A model generated the notes under the pieces. It was not told the origin of the DNA, did not search any database, and saw only the letters and a list, made by a program, of their open reading frames with translations. A stretch of 64,000 nt of DNA from Euryodendron excelsum (taxonomy: Eukaryota > Streptophyta > Magnoliopsida > Ericales > Pentaphylacaceae), in the NCBI GenBank assembly GCA_033060915.1, contig CM065393.1:1163501-1227500 (forward strand). The letters run 5' to 3'. Below, in pieces: positions 44,011-55,774 of the stretch. The first letter of the stretch is position 1. Each line of letters starts with the position of its first letter. The translations under genes and the position numbers were made by a program.

Positions 44011-45387
44011 TGCGACTCTTCTCTTTTTCTTTTCTTTATATTGTAATGTAGGGCATTTGACTTTCTTCCGGGATTCCTTGCATTTATAGACATGTTTATA
44101 TTAGCCACATTATTATGGTTTTGGTTGCAATGGATCCTACCTTTTCTTTGGGACATATCGCCATGTGCTTGTTCCTGCACCATTTTGTTAGTTTAACATA
44201 TATTACGCGGGGGGGGGGGTTGGGGTTGTTGTTCCTATAGTAAGATGAGAATCACTTCCCTGGAACGGGATTTCCCTTAGGGTGTCTTTGGCGGGAGCCC
44301 GCGTGATTCCTTCTTCTTGGCCCATTGATTTTGAGGGAATGCCCTTTTGACGACCACAACCTCTCCCTGTCTACCATGGACTGGGAATGCTCTACTCGAT
44401 GGGTGAGGGTAACTTTGAGGAGAATGTGGGACTTTTTACTTTTTTTTTTTTTGCCATTTTTGCCATCAGCGCCTTTGTAGGTTTTCGCCGATCCCAGCTC
44501 TATCGTTTTTGCGTCTCGGCGCCCCTGCGGGTTTTCACCGGACCGATAGATTTGTATCTTGCCGTGCCTCCATCTTCTTACTCGCGGGGCTCTTTTGAGT
44601 TTCACCGCGCCCTTATGGTCATGCTTTTTTTTTTTTTCAAGGGAAACTTTCTCAAAGCTGAGGGAGGGCCTGCTTGTTAAGGTGGAAGCTCGGGGGTTTC
44701 TGGCATTTATTCCCATTCAAGAATCATCATCTTTCTTACATTAAACTCAACTTAGATTAGGCAGTTTTCGTTGATCGGAGAGGACTTTTCGGGTCAGGTT
44801 GTAATGAGGCTAGATTACGGACTTTTGAAAAGGATGGTGTCAAAGGCTCAAAGTGTCATGTGGTTTCAGGGGTTTACCGGTGATCACCTTTTCAGGTCTT
44901 TACGGGCTTATCTTCCTTTTTTCTTTCTTCCTTATTTGTACGAATTCGCACCCACACAGGGCTTGTAGCGTTTGCCCTAGTATTACCACTTGTACAATCT
45001 ATTGACTTTCAAGAGGCATCTGTCGCCATCATTAATTGATTTTTATTTATTTATTTATTTTTCTTTTCCCTTTTTTTTCATACTAGAAGCTTTCTTTCTT
45101 CTCCCGTTCTGCTTTTTCATTTGGCTTACCAGTTTTACTTTTGCCCGTTTTGGACGGTGATTACCACGTCAAGTTTATTTGGGGAACGTAATTGGCTTGG
45201 GATGGGGTTATAGCAAGGGGTATAGTGTGTGGGAAAATGAATTGATGGCCTCTCATCATATTAATTTAAAATGCCTAATCTTTATGAGTTCCTTTATAAG
45301 AATTTTGATGGTTTCGAAAGAGAACGTATTTATTTCCTTTAATCAGAGTTCACAGCCCTCTTTTCATTGCAAAGGAAAGCTTCTGGT
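44011..45387. other. Element E region between integrase and antisense ORF
   Basis: Non-coding, with convergent genes on both sides. On the minus strand, 44450-44640 contains three copies of a GGTGAAAACC..GGGCGC motif (see findings), also present at 63420-63520 in element C. Poly-T runs lie at 44439 and 44624. ORFs of 60-150 codons here have no domain and are not conserved in C. Confidence 0.6.
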
Positions 45388-46635
45388 TTACACAAAGTAG
45401 CATTTGACTGCGTCTGAGTTTAAGGGATTGGGGAACTCCTGCCCATCCATCTCTGCTAGTATGAGTGCCCCCCCTGTTAGGACCTTCTTGACTACAAAGG
45501 GCCCTTCGTAATTAGGAGCAAACTTCCCCTGAGCTTCTTCTTGGTGGGATATGATCTTTTTCAGCATTAGGTCCCCAACTTGGAAATTTTTGGGTCTCAT
45601 CTTCTTATGAAATGCCTTAGCTACTCTCCTTTTATAGCACTGAGCGTGGCAGACGGCGGCCAGCCATTTTTCATCCAGCAGGCACAGTTGAGCGTATCGA
45701 TCTTTGATCCATTCTGCCTCTTCTAGCTGTGTCTCCATTAGCACCCTCATGGAAGGAACTTTTATCACGACCGGGAGCACTGCTCACTTTCGTAGACCAA
45801 CTCATATGGTGTTGCTCCGGTAGAGACCCTCATTGTGGTTCGGTAGGCCATGACTGCGAAAGGGAGCTTCTCATGCCAATCTTTGTAATGGTGGATCATC
45901 TTCTGGAGGATTCTCTTGATGTTCTTTTTGGCAGCTTCTACTGCCCCATTCATTTGCGGTCGGTAGCCTACCGAGTTTCGGTGAGTGATTTTGAAGGTTT
46001 GACACAACCGAGTCATCAAGTCATTATTCAAGATGGTGGCATTATCAGTGATAAGCGATTCTAGAACCCTATATCAGCATATAATGTGGCTTTTGAGGAA
46101 CTTGTTCACTACTTTCTTGGTGACATGTGCATAGGATGCAGCTTTGACCCATTTTGTGAAGTAATCGATGGCAACTAGGATGAACTGGTGCCCATTTAAG
46201 GCCTTTGGAGAGATAGGGCCGATCATATCCATTCCCCACATGGAAAAAGGCCACGGGGCTACCATTGAATGGAGCTCAACGGGTGGGGCCTTGATCATGT
46301 CCCCGTGTATCTAACACCTGTGACATCGAAGGACGTACCAAACACAATCCGTTTCCATGGTGGTCTAATAATATCCTGTTCTGAGGATCTTTTTGGAGAG
46401 AGTATGGCCATTCATGTGAGGCCCACAGGTTCCTTCATGGACTTCCCTCATGATTTCTCTTGCCTCTGCTGAATCGACGCATTTCAAGAGTCCTAGGGGG
46501 GATCTCTTGAAAAGCTCATTTCCAACTAGAAAGTACTGGGCCGCCATCCTCCAGATTATCTTCTTATCATTTTGTATGGCCTGGACAGGGAATTCTCCGG
46601 TCTACATATATCTTCTGATGTCGTACAGCCAAGGC
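45388..46635 (-). pseudogene. Element E integrase
   Basis: The zinc domain runs from GNELFKRSPLGLL over CGPHMNGHTLSKKILRTGYY to YVLRCHRC. The core has the three catalytic residues: Asp in WGMDMIGPISPK, Asp in SLITDNATILNN and Glu in QMNGAVEAAKKN. The C-terminal part carries KMRPKNFQVGDLMLKKI, YEGPFVVKKV and ALILAEMDGQEFPNPLNS, ending VKCYFV. TAG stops replace Trp (GYY-stop-TTME) and Gln (CHRC-stop-IHGD). A TGA replaces an Arg codon near 46070. A frameshift lies near 45775. Integrase inserts the cDNA; this copy can no longer be made, though its active site is complete. Confidence 0.9.
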
Positions 46636-47199
46636 CGTCTGTCTAATTCGGTGGAGGTGTTGAGGCAGTGTGACAGGGTATCTCGAACAAAGATTTTGAG
46701 GGGAGGGATTTCGAAACCTTCATCTACTTTAATAGCCGCAGCTAAAGTAGCCAAGGCATCAGCAAAACTGTTTTCAGTCCGGGGAAAATGGTGGAAACCT
46801 ATTTTCTGAAACCTTTGACAGAGGACTTTGATCTGCTCGTGGTAAGGAGAAAGTTTTTTATCCCTAGTTTGTCGGTTTGTTGAATCACCAGATCAGAATC
46901 CCCGAAGACCGTTAACTCCTCAATCTTCATTTCTATTGCCAATCGCAACCACAAAATGCAAGCTTCATATTCAGCAATATTATTGGTGCAGAGGTCGAAT
47001 TTTATTTTGGACACAATGGGGTAGTGATTGCCCTTCTCGAATACTATAACTGCCCCATTTTGTTTGAAGCTCCATCAAAGTACATTTTCCACCCCGAGTC
47101 TTCTTCTTTCTGGGCCTCAGACTTAGTGTATAAGATATTTTCATCGGGGAAGCTGGGATTTATGGGTTGATACTTCTCAATAGGATTTTCTGCCAGGTA
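46636..47199 (-). pseudogene. Element E second (archaeal-type) RNase H
   Basis: KMYFDGASNKMG carries the first Asp, followed by a frameshift (the frame resumes AVIVFEKGNHYPIVSKIKFD). Then NNIAEYEACILWLRLAIEMK holds the Glu and TVFGDSDLVIQQTDK the next Asp. The domain is placed between RNase H and integrase, as in all Tat/Ogre elements. It is broken only by the frameshift near 47050 and by decay after residue 70. Confidence 0.85.
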
Positions 47200-48857
47200 A
47201 TCTGCTATGATTTGCCTCTTGACTGCCTTGCGAGTCGTGAAGACTATGTCGAATTCAGCCAGAATCATAAGCCATCTGGCTACTCTACTAGAAAGAGTGG
47301 GTTTTTTGAATAAGTACTTGATTGGATCTATCTGGGATATGAGGTAGGTGGTGCGATGCAGCATATAGTGTCTGAGTCAATGAGATGCCCATGCCAATGC
47401 GCAACAAGTTTTTTCGAGCATAATGTATTTGACCTCGTATGGTAAAAATTTTTTGCTGAGGTAATAGACGGCCTGTTCCCGTCTCCCAGTTTCGTTATGT
47501 TGTCCGAGTACACATCCCATTGAGGTCTCGAGGACGGTTAAATACATTAGAAGCGGCCTCCTCGGAGTTGGTGGTACTAGCACCGGGGGCTTAAGGAGGT
47601 ATTCTTTAATCATCTCAAAAACTTGTTGGCATTCTTCATTCCACTCTTTAGGGGCATTCTTTTTTAGTAATTTGAAAATTGGCTTGCAGAGGTGAGTCAT
47701 TTGGGAAATGAATCTACTAAAGAAATTCAATTTGCCCAAAAAGGATCTAATTTTGGTCTCTCCCTTCAGGGGCAGCAGTTCGATGATTGACTTTATCTTC
47801 GCAGGGTCCACTTCTATTCCTCTCTTGTTGACAATGAACCCCAATAACTTCCCAGACGTGACGCTGAAAGTACACTTGGCGAGGTTAAGCTTGAGTTGAT
47901 ACTTGCAGAGCCGATCAAATTTCGCAAATTAATTAAATGGTCCTCTTGGGCTCTTGATTTGACTATCATGTCGTCCACATAAATCTCCACTTCTTTGTGC
48001 ATCATATTATGGAAGAGAGTGACCATGGCCTTTTGATAGGTTGCCCCGGCATTTTTTAGCCCGAAAGGCATCACCTTATAGCAGTATACTCCTCATGGGG
48101 TGATGAAAGCCGTCTTTTCCCGATCTTCCTTAGCTATTTTGATCTGATTGTATCCCGAAAACCCATCCATAAAAGAGAACATTTCATGGCCGGCCGTATT
48201 ATCCACTAAGATATCTATATGAGGTAATGAGAAATCGTCTTTTGGGCTGGCCCTATTGAGATCTCGAAAATCGATACACATCCGGACTTTCCCATCCTTT
48301 TTCGGGACTGGGCCGATGTTGGCCAACTATTGGGGATATTCGACCACTTACAAGAATCCAGTATGGAACTGCTTGACTACTTCTTCCTTAACTTTCAAAC
48401 TCCACTCGGGCTTGAGCCTTCGGAGCTTTTGTTTTACGGGCTTGATTTGCAAATCTAGGGGCAGCCGATGCTCAACAATTGATTCATCCAACCCTGGCAT
48501 CTCCTGGTAAGACCACGCGAAGACATCAATATAGGCGGACAGGAGTTTCAACATTTCCTGGCGTTGCCAAGGATCTAATCTCATCCCCAGCTTGACTTCC
48601 TTTGGGGATCCCTTGCTTCCCAAATCAACCGTCTCTGTCTCCTCAATATTAGGAGTCTTGCAATTGTCATGTTTTTCCAACTGTTCCAAAATCTCTTTTG
48701 GGACCTCATCAATGCTGTTGACATCAAGTTCAATTCCCAAGCGCCGATAGTCGAATTCAGTTTCAAAATCGTGGTTAGTCAGAATAGGCATTCTCTCGAT
48801 TAACTGGCCAAGACGTTGGATGAGCGGGTTCCTAATTAAAACAACAAGGAGGGTCAT
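47200..48857 (-). pseudogene. Element E reverse transcriptase and RNase H
   Basis: RT blocks: VEHRLPLDLQIKPVKQKLRR, IGPVPKKDGKVRMCIDFRDL, NRASPKDDFSLPHIDILVDN, MMPFGLKNAGATYQKAMVTL and the intact catalytic EVEIYVDDMIVKS. Then LGKLNFFSRFISQMTHLCKP and the RNase H MYLTVLETSMGCVLGQH, YYLSKKFLPYEVKY. Breaks: TAA and TAG around 48330-48345 (Gln and Trp expected), a stop near 48090 and frameshifts near 47930 and 47375. RNase H shows L-E-T-S where other elements have D-x-S. Confidence 0.9.
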
Positions 48858-48967
48858 TCAATAACAGGGAAGTAATCTTTCTCTTTTTCACATATAGATA
48901 ATTTCCTACTACAGCTCTTGATTTGAAAATGGAAATAATAGTAGAAAGATAGACAGATGACAAAATT

Positions 48968-50041
48968 TTAGGGAGTTAGAGATGTATGGAGTGCCCCAGT
49001 AAGCTTGTACCGAAACTTGCACGCCCGAAGGAGATTCTCACTGTCCCAGTTATCAAGATTCTCTCCCAGAAGGGCAAGCCTGATTGTGCTATGCTTCGGT
49101 ACTTCCATATTTGAGAGTGAAGGTACATCGATCATCAAGGCCTCCTGATTGCCTTGGCTGCTTGCCTCGCTTTTTCCCTTCTTAAGGCCATTGTCGTCTT
49201 TTGCCAAGCAAAGTTCTGTAAATTGGAGTGTTACCTCTTCCTCTTCTCCCTTTCCGGGTGCGACCCTCTGTTGCTTCCTCTTCTGAGCTTGTTCCTTGAT
49301 TTCCTTCTTTGTCGGCTGGTACCCCAAGCCAAAAGTATGTTTTTGGGATGGAATGTCAGGAATTTCGGGAATCCCCTGCAAGTTCCTCCCTAACCCTTTG
49401 CCTGGCTAATACCCATTCTTCTAGAAGTAGCAAACAATCATCTGTGCATTACCTGGATACCTTGGCTTGACTATATCTCCCTTATGTATCGCAGTAACGT
49501 ATTCCAGGGACTGGAAACAGGATGGGGTGGCCAACTCAGCGTATGGGATGGCATCGGCCTTGTAAATCGCAAACTCCTTTTCGGCGTAAATAGAAATCAG
49601 CTTAGCCTTAATGATGAATTTGATCTTTTGATGGAGACTGGATGGCACCACTCCGGCCGAATGAATCCATGGCTGTCCGAGCAACATGTTATAGGCTGAG
49701 GGTATTTGCAGAACTCGGAACTGGATAGCAAAGGTAACAGGCCCTATTTCGACAGGTATCTCAACTTCCGCCATTGTCTCTTTCCTAAATCCGTCGAAGG
49801 CCCGTATGACAATGTTGCTGTGGTTTAAATGAGATTGGTCCATCCCAAGTCTCTCCAAGGTTGAGTATAGGCAAACATTCAGAGCTGACCCATTATCCAC
49901 TAGTACCCTTGATACGATCATCCCTTTGGTTTTAATGGTTATATGTAGAGCCTGCGTATGCCCTATCCCGTCGGCGGGGATCTCGTCATCAGTAAAGGTG
50001 ATGACATTTGGTGCCATGATGAGTCCCATCATGTTTTGCAA
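48968..50041 (-). pseudogene. Element E aspartic protease and linker
   Basis: Begins just after a frameshift in gag (MMGLIMAPNVITFTDDEIPA). The active site is VLVDNGSALNVCLYSTLERL, the DNGSA form of Tat proteases. The second block is SAYNMLLGQPWIHSAGVVPS and then KKFAIYKAD-like EKEFAIYKADAI. Two TAGs (about 49410-49435) separate it from the linker GLGYQPTKKEIKEQAQKRKQ to SENLLRACKFRYKLTGALHT. About 110 bp of weakly coding sequence follows before RT, where Ogre elements are known to carry an intron. Confidence 0.85.
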
Positions 50042-51144
50042 ATTGTTAGGGTAAACCTATCGGGCACGTGGGCCTCTTTAAGAACCTTAAGCAAGACATT
50101 ACGATGAGTTTCGGAGGTGAGAAGCAGGCCCAACATGGAGATGTGGGAAGGGGTTTTCTTAAGTTGCTCCATCACATCATAGTCATTTTTCTTTAAGGCC
50201 TTGGCAAATTCAGAGATTTCGTGTTTCGTCAGAGGATTAGAACATTCTCCCTCCTTATCTTTTCCTTTTCTTCTTCTCTCTATCTCCTCTGAAGTATAGC
50301 ATCGGCTTGACCTAGTCATTCCTCTGATTTCAGCAATAGATTCTTCCGTGGTTTGGGTAGGAGTTGGGGGGTAATTCCAAGATACCTTGTGTAGGTCGGT
50401 AACTGGCGGTTGCAATAGCAGAGGTAGAGTTGTTCTTATTGGTATCGGTAAGGAAACGGGTGTTGGTTTTTCCATATGGGGGACAATGGGTAAGGTGATG
50501 GGAGACAGAGGGGCGCTTTGAGGTGTAGGAGTATATACAAGAGGTGGGGCCCTCATGGCTCTTCGAAGGTCTATGTGGGGGATGAACTCGGCCATTGCAA
50601 CCATTGATTTTGGGACTTCTGGCTCTCGGTAGGGGGTGAGAATGATACGGAAGTATAGGGGGTGAGGTAAGGCTTCAGTGGTTAGGATTAGACTGGTCTA
50701 CATAGGTTGGATGATTAGGAAAGGTTCTTGGGTGGTGGCCTCGGGGAGATTAGTTTTTTGAACTCTGACTGGGAAAGCGGTACCCTTTGGGATGAGGATC
50801 TCCTTTAGGCCCCTAGGTGGCTGCTCCAAGGTTGGCCAAGCCTTATCGAGGTTCCATTCTTTTCTGTCATCCCGAACAATTTTCAGTAATTTATCAGTCA
50901 CGGCCCTTAACCTAGCGAAAATGTCGCCCAATTTTCCCTCTATTTGTCTTGGATTAATGGCTCGATCATTTGGTGGGATGGCCATTTTTTCCACAGGGTC
51001 CATGTCCTCTTGCATTGGTTGTTTTCCTCTTTTTATGGCAATGATTCGAGTGGCATGGCTTTGTTGATCAGGAGTGTCGCCTCCTTTGGACATTTGTGTT
51101 GTTCTTTGTCGAGTACGGACTGGCATTTGAACGACGGGGGTCAC
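50029..51144 (-). pseudogene. Element E gag
   Basis: One frame interrupted by a TAG at 50698-50700. The frame opens right after TTGCATTGTAG/GTCACC. The first ATG is at 51124-51126 (MPVRTRQRTTQMSKGG), so the true start may require splicing or have been lost. The body is rich in Pro and basic residues. The conserved end is DLHKVSWNYPPTPTQT, KALKKNDYDVMEQLKKTPSH and ISMLGLLLTSETHRNVLLKV. It is short compared with Ogre gag, and I see no long capsid region, so an internal deletion is likely. A frameshift near 50035 separates it from protease. Confidence 0.75.
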
Positions 51145-52663
51145 TTGTGTTCCTGTTCTTCCTTTCCTTGGAGCAATGGTGACCTACAATGCAAGCAGTC
51201 TCACCAAAGCTATGGCTAGTCTTTTGATGAGATAGGGGAGGAAAAGAAATTAAAGAAAAACAAAACAAAAAGATTTGCGTGTTAGGTTCCTGATTTGGAA
51301 AGGCTTTACGTGAAGCGTGTCCTAAGGATGCCCCTGCCTTTTGAGGGGAACTAAGCACGATGCTTTGGCTCATGTCTAGAGATAAAGGATTGCCCCTGCA
51401 TGCAAATACTATACCTACCCCTGTTCATCCATTCGTAGATTCATTCATTCATTTGACAATAAGGACGATTTTATTAAGATGAATTCTTTTTGGTACATAA
51501 AATTTTCTCAAGAATACATAGAAATGGGGAAGGGAAACATTTTCCTTGGGACTTCCACCTATTTCTACATTTACATTATAGGATCCTAAACTACTCTTGA
51601 GCCTCCGGATCTGCTTCGTTAGCAGGAGCCCTTGATTTGAATTGCTCCCTTGTCTTCTTGGCAACCTTATCTCCATGAGCGAAGAGGGATTAGGGTCCCT
51701 CTTTATAAGATGACTTTGATGCATGCTATGAATCCTTAGGGTCTCGTGGTACCCTTAGGAATTTTGGGTTGGCTTGAATTTGGCGAGAAGGTCTTTGAGC
51801 CTTTCTCTAAGGGTTGATTGGATGCATAAAGATGCAATGACTTGAGTTACTTTGAGAAATCTTATCTTGAAGTGAGTTCCAATGCATGAGTAGTTATGAT
51901 GCATGTACATAGAAGCAGCAAGAATTAGATGGCATATCAGCAGGGATTAAACAAAATTTATAAGGAAAATAAAGCAGTCGCCCTTTCCTCTTTGATTTTG
52001 AAATTGACGCGTGTGTCCTAAATCTGGCAGAGGTTCGGCTATGCATGGGGTGCTATATGAGCATGAGGTTGGGAGTTTACTAATGCTTCCTAAAAAGCTC
52101 GGTCCCCAAACCTTCAAACCTCCGGCGTCTACCCCCGAAAGGGTGAACTCCATCTTTGGTTAGTGGTTCGAGCGGGGGAACTATCAAGAGACCGTAGGCT
52201 AAGAAACTGGCACAGCATCCGCCCACAGTCAATATACTGTTCCCCCTTCTAACTAGAAGGGTAGTAACTAGGTAATACATGCAAGATGCAAATGCAAGTA
52301 AGCGCCCCAAGTGTGTGTGAAATTTTCAAAAAATGAAGGAAATGACCCAACAACACACATCACATCCTGTCCATTCATTCACATACATGGCAATAAATAA
52401 GATATGAAACAAAAATGTGAACAAAGGTCCACCTACAAAAGACAAATGCAAAGAGTTAGTAACTTTTTGAAAAACTCAATGCAAGGTAAAATGGATAGTC
52501 AATGCAAAGAATATAAGTGTAAGCAATGGATGCAGATGATGATACTTATTTGAAAATCATTTTGGAAAGATTTGGTGAGCGGATAAAACTTGGACAAAGT
52601 AACTGAAGATTCTGAGTGAGTGAAGGGTGAAGAGACATATTAATGGCCTAACCCTCTAAGTAT
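51145..52663 (-). other. Element E leader
   Basis: About 1.5 kb, aligned with the leader of element C. It holds the TTTTGTAG/GTGGACC block (52425-52440), the hairpin CCCTTCTAACTAGAAGGG (52244-52261), GGAAGCATTAGTAAAC (52075-52090) and a TTGCATTGTAG/GTCACC acceptor-like site at the gag start (about 51180-51195). A 65-76 codon frame over 52080-52310 is also open in C (22424-22621), but its substitutions are not synonymous-biased. Confidence 0.7.
52244..52261 (-). other. Conserved leader hairpin (copy in E)
   Basis: CCCTTCTAGTTAGAAGGG on the minus strand, identical in sequence to the copy in element C (22455-22472) although flanking bases differ. 8-bp stem. Confidence 0.6.
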
Positions 52664-52680
52664 TCCCCAGTGGAGTCGCT
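52664..52680 (-). other. Primer binding site of element E (tRNA-Arg type)
   Basis: Minus strand AGCGACTCCACTGGGGA, separated by three bases from the 5' LTR end. This is the tRNA-Arg-complementary site typical of Ogre/Tat elements. Confidence 0.85.
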
Positions 52681-52683
52681 AGC

Positions 52684-55288
52684 TGTCGCGCCCCGGTTTT
52701 TGGGTGTCCAAGGTCCTTTCAGCTCAGACACGAAAGCACGGAACTCTGTCACTAGAACTCATCCTCCTCGAAGGACAAGTGCGACTAGGTTTGAAAATTG
52801 GTTTGACTAAGGGCTTTACAAAAATAAAACTCGCCACCTACTTTATTAAGGTGAGTTAGGGCACCTAAAGCTAAGTGTTAATTCAAAGGTTAAACTTAAG
52901 GTTTTTGGAACAGGTTTTGAAAACTCTCTCAAGAGAGGGTTTGGCAACCTTTGGAAAGATTTAAGCCCTTTTGGAAAATAACTCCATTTTGGTCATTTGA
53001 AAATAGAAATCTATGATTCGGGGGTTGGTTACGTGTAGAGAAGATATCCTAAGATCATCACCCTACCTTGCCCTTTCGGTACCTACAAGGCTAATCACCC
53101 TTTTTTCACTAACTAGAATAACCGATTACCATTGCCCACTTAATATCCACTTTAAAATTTTAAAAACGGGGTTTGGTCATCACTTTTCGGGTGGATGATA
53201 CATGATGCAAGTTCTTGGGAAGAAGTTTGAAAATAATAAGGGTTTTGAAAGAGTTTGGAATAAGAACTTTGAATTGATTAGAATTTTTGAAACAGGGATT
53301 GGAGTTGGAATAAAAGTTATGACCGCACCATTTTAGGTTGCCTACGTATCTGATTTGGCAAGAATCAGGTCATTCGTAGTTCGAGAGTGACTTTAGCAGG
53401 GCTTCGCATCAGAAATTGGAGTTGGAATATGCAAAGGGTGGTCTGCTTTTTATAGAGATTCTAGAACAGGCCTAGCGTATGTACTACATGCGCCTGGCCA
53501 AAATTTGGCCCTACGCATGTAGCATATGCGCAGGTGCTGTTCCATTGCCAGAATGACACGTCACACCCCATGTACTGGATAAATCTCGATTGTTGATCGA
53601 AAGTTAGTCGATCTGATCAAAATTTGAGCACATGTAGCATACGCTCCATCACCGGGAAGGTTCGTCCAAACTTTGCCTCGATAATTGAGTCAATCGGGAA
53701 GGTTTCGGGAGAATCGGTCGCACTCGAGATGTTTTCCCAGGGCTTTCGGTGAACTTTCATGTTTTCAAGAAGTTTGAATTATGTTTGGAGGCGGGCAATA
53801 TCGTCTTGGGAAGTGTGCCAAAAAGGTCACTTTTGCGGAGCGTCTGCGATACGCTCTGGGGGTGTTCGAAAGTGGCTGTTTTTCTTTCGTGTGATCGAGG
53901 CCTTCGGGAAGCGATCCATTTGATTGAACCGTACCAATGGAAAGTACTCTAGAAATACCTTAGGGAATTCTCAGATTTATGCGTTTCTTAAGTCATTTGA
54001 CGGTGCGTTTTGATTAGGGAATCGGAAAAAAGTCAACCTTGGCGGAGTGTCTCCGAGACGCTCCAAGGGTTGCTGAAAGTTACAGTTTTTGCACTGTACG
54101 ATGGAGGGCTTCAGGAAGCGATCTACTCAATCGAGCCGTATCGATAGAAAGATCTATGAATGAGCTTTCGAGAATTCCCTGATTTACGCATTTCTCAAGT
54201 CAGTTGATAGTGCGTTATAACCAGGGAATCGGGGGAAAAGACAATTTAGGCGGAGCGTCTGCGAGATGCTCTAGGGAACTTTTATCGAGTCGTGTGAGTT
54301 TAGTGTCGTAGGGTCTTCCTCAGGTTAAACAAGAGCATGTGGTGAAACCCTCTGCTCGAAATCCCAAGGCCGGTGCTGTGTCGGGGCATATTTGGGATTC
54401 TTAGGGCAAAACGATCATTTTGACTAGGGTTGGCTGGAAATGGTCATGAATGTTTTAGTGTGTTATGTTAAGTGTGTAAGGTTGTTCAAGGATGGTTTTG
54501 GGAGAGTCTTTTACCATTTGGCGGGGTTTGCGCAGTGTTGAGGTGTTCAGGGGCAAAATGGTCATTTTGGCTAGAGTGGGCCATAATAGGACCGGATTAG
54601 GGCCATAATAGGACCGGATTAGGACCAAATGGCGCGCGGGGGACGCCTAATGGTTTAACATCATTTTGGAAGGATGGACTTATCATTTTGAGGGATTTTG
54701 AACTTTCCCAAAAAGTGTTTGGAGGCCCAAAGGGCAGGTTTGGTCATTTTTTATCGAGTCGGGCTGGTAGGGGCCGGTGTTGACCTAGGTGTTGGTTCCC
54801 GAGACCGCCCGATCTCGGAAAACTACCTGTGCAGTGTTGGTCTTCAAAAACGCCCGTTCTTAGAGAACTACCTGTATAGGTGGTGTTAGTTCCTGAGAAC
54901 GCCTGATCCTAGAAAGCTACCTAGAAGGGTGATGTTGGTCTCTGAGAACACTAGGTCTCGGAGAACTACCAAATGACGGACATTCTATGTTGGCGGGCTA
55001 GCAAGCGCCAGAAGTGAACCGTCTGGAGTTTGATGAGGTGTTGGTCCCCAAGATCGCCCGATCCCGAGGAGCTACCTGGATGGTGTTGGTTTCTAAAACC
55101 GCCCGGTCCAAAAAGCTGCCTGGAATAATGGTGCTTAGGGCTCTAGCGGGTCTTTGTGGACCCGAAAAGCGACCAATTGGTTGGATTGGAGATTGTAAGG
55201 CTCATCTTGAACCTGCATGTGTTGTGATGTTGGAAACTGAACTCGGTCGGGCCAAAGATTGCTGAGCAGGCAAAAATGTGGTGTTTAC
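52684..55288 (-). mobile_element. Element E 5' LTR (2605 bp)
   Basis: Matches 36681-39283. A hand count over the first 290 bp gives about 20 differences, mostly transitions, plus a deletion of about 22 bp near 52940. It also carries a short direct duplication (AGGGCCATAATAGGACCGGAT, 54582-54620) absent from the other LTR. TATA TATAAAAA at 53447-53454 (minus). Confidence 0.95.
53447..53454 (-). promoter_or_regulatory. TATA box of the E 5' LTR (sense promoter)
   Basis: CTCTATAAAAAGCAG on the minus strand, directing transcription into gag-pol. Upstream on the same strand (53473-53540) lie GCGCATATGCTACATGCG and GCGCATGTAGTACATACGC, the palindromes shared with the antisense promoter. Confidence 0.65.
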
Positions 55289-55727
55289 ACAAGACAAACC
55301 CAACTCATACATATGCATACATAAAAAGGCCCAAAAAAATCACACAAGTTAGATACATATATATATGCAATTGTAGAGAGAGAAAAATGAAACCTTACTT
55401 TCTTCAAGCTTGGTGAAGTCTTCAATGGCTTCAATCTTTTCCTTCAAGCCTTCTTCCTTCAATCTCCCCTTCCTTCTTCCCCTTTCTCTCCTTCTCCCTC
55501 TCTCTACCGATTTGTGTGTGTGTGTGTATGTGTGTGTGTGTGTGTTTTGTGTGTTGTAAGAAGACCCACATGGGAAATAATCCCATGTGTCTCACACCTC
55601 CAACACAAGTTACAACACAACTTCTCATTGGTCATTTTTGACCCAAAAGAAGGAATAATTAACACTAAAAATTACATACACTATAAATTCTCATTAATAT
55701 AATTAAATAGAGGTTTGGGATATCACA
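55289..55727 (-). mobile_element. Element D 3' LTR, right part
   Basis: Resumes with CAAGACAAACCCAACTCATA, identical in order to 61627 onward in the other LTR, and ends GTTTGGGATATCACA. Includes a (GT)n tract at 55514-55544 that is longer than the one at 61837-61858. Polypurine tract follows directly. Confidence 0.95.
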
Positions 55728-55740
55728 TCCTTCCCCCCTT
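55728..55740 (-). other. Polypurine tract of element D
   Basis: Minus strand AAGGGGGGAAGGA immediately before the LTR start TGTGATATCCC. Confidence 0.9.
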
Positions 55741-55774
55741 AAATAAGTTTGGTCCCCAAACTTAATACTAGCTA

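Larger units (their letters stand above)
36681..55288 (-). mobile_element. Element E: complete 18.6-kb Tat/Ogre-like retrotransposon
   Basis: Minus-strand element with LTRs 36681-39283 and 52684-55288, both TGTCGCGCCCC at the left end and RTGCTTACA/GTGTTTACA at the right end. Target duplication TAAGA (36676-36680) versus CAAGA (55289-55293), one base changed. The unsplit site in the right LTR of D reads CAAGA. It has a tRNA-Arg type primer site, polypurine tract, gag, protease, RT-RH, archaeal RNase H and integrase on the minus strand, and an antisense ORF plus a 99-bp array on the other side of integrase. Every coding region has stops or frameshifts, though the RT YVDD and integrase DDE residues remain. 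Confidence 0.95.

Noticed and set aside
51068..51373. Leader ORF of 101 codons upstream of E gag
   Set aside because: Corresponding region of C is not open, and it overlaps the acceptor-like site before gag; most likely untranslated leader.
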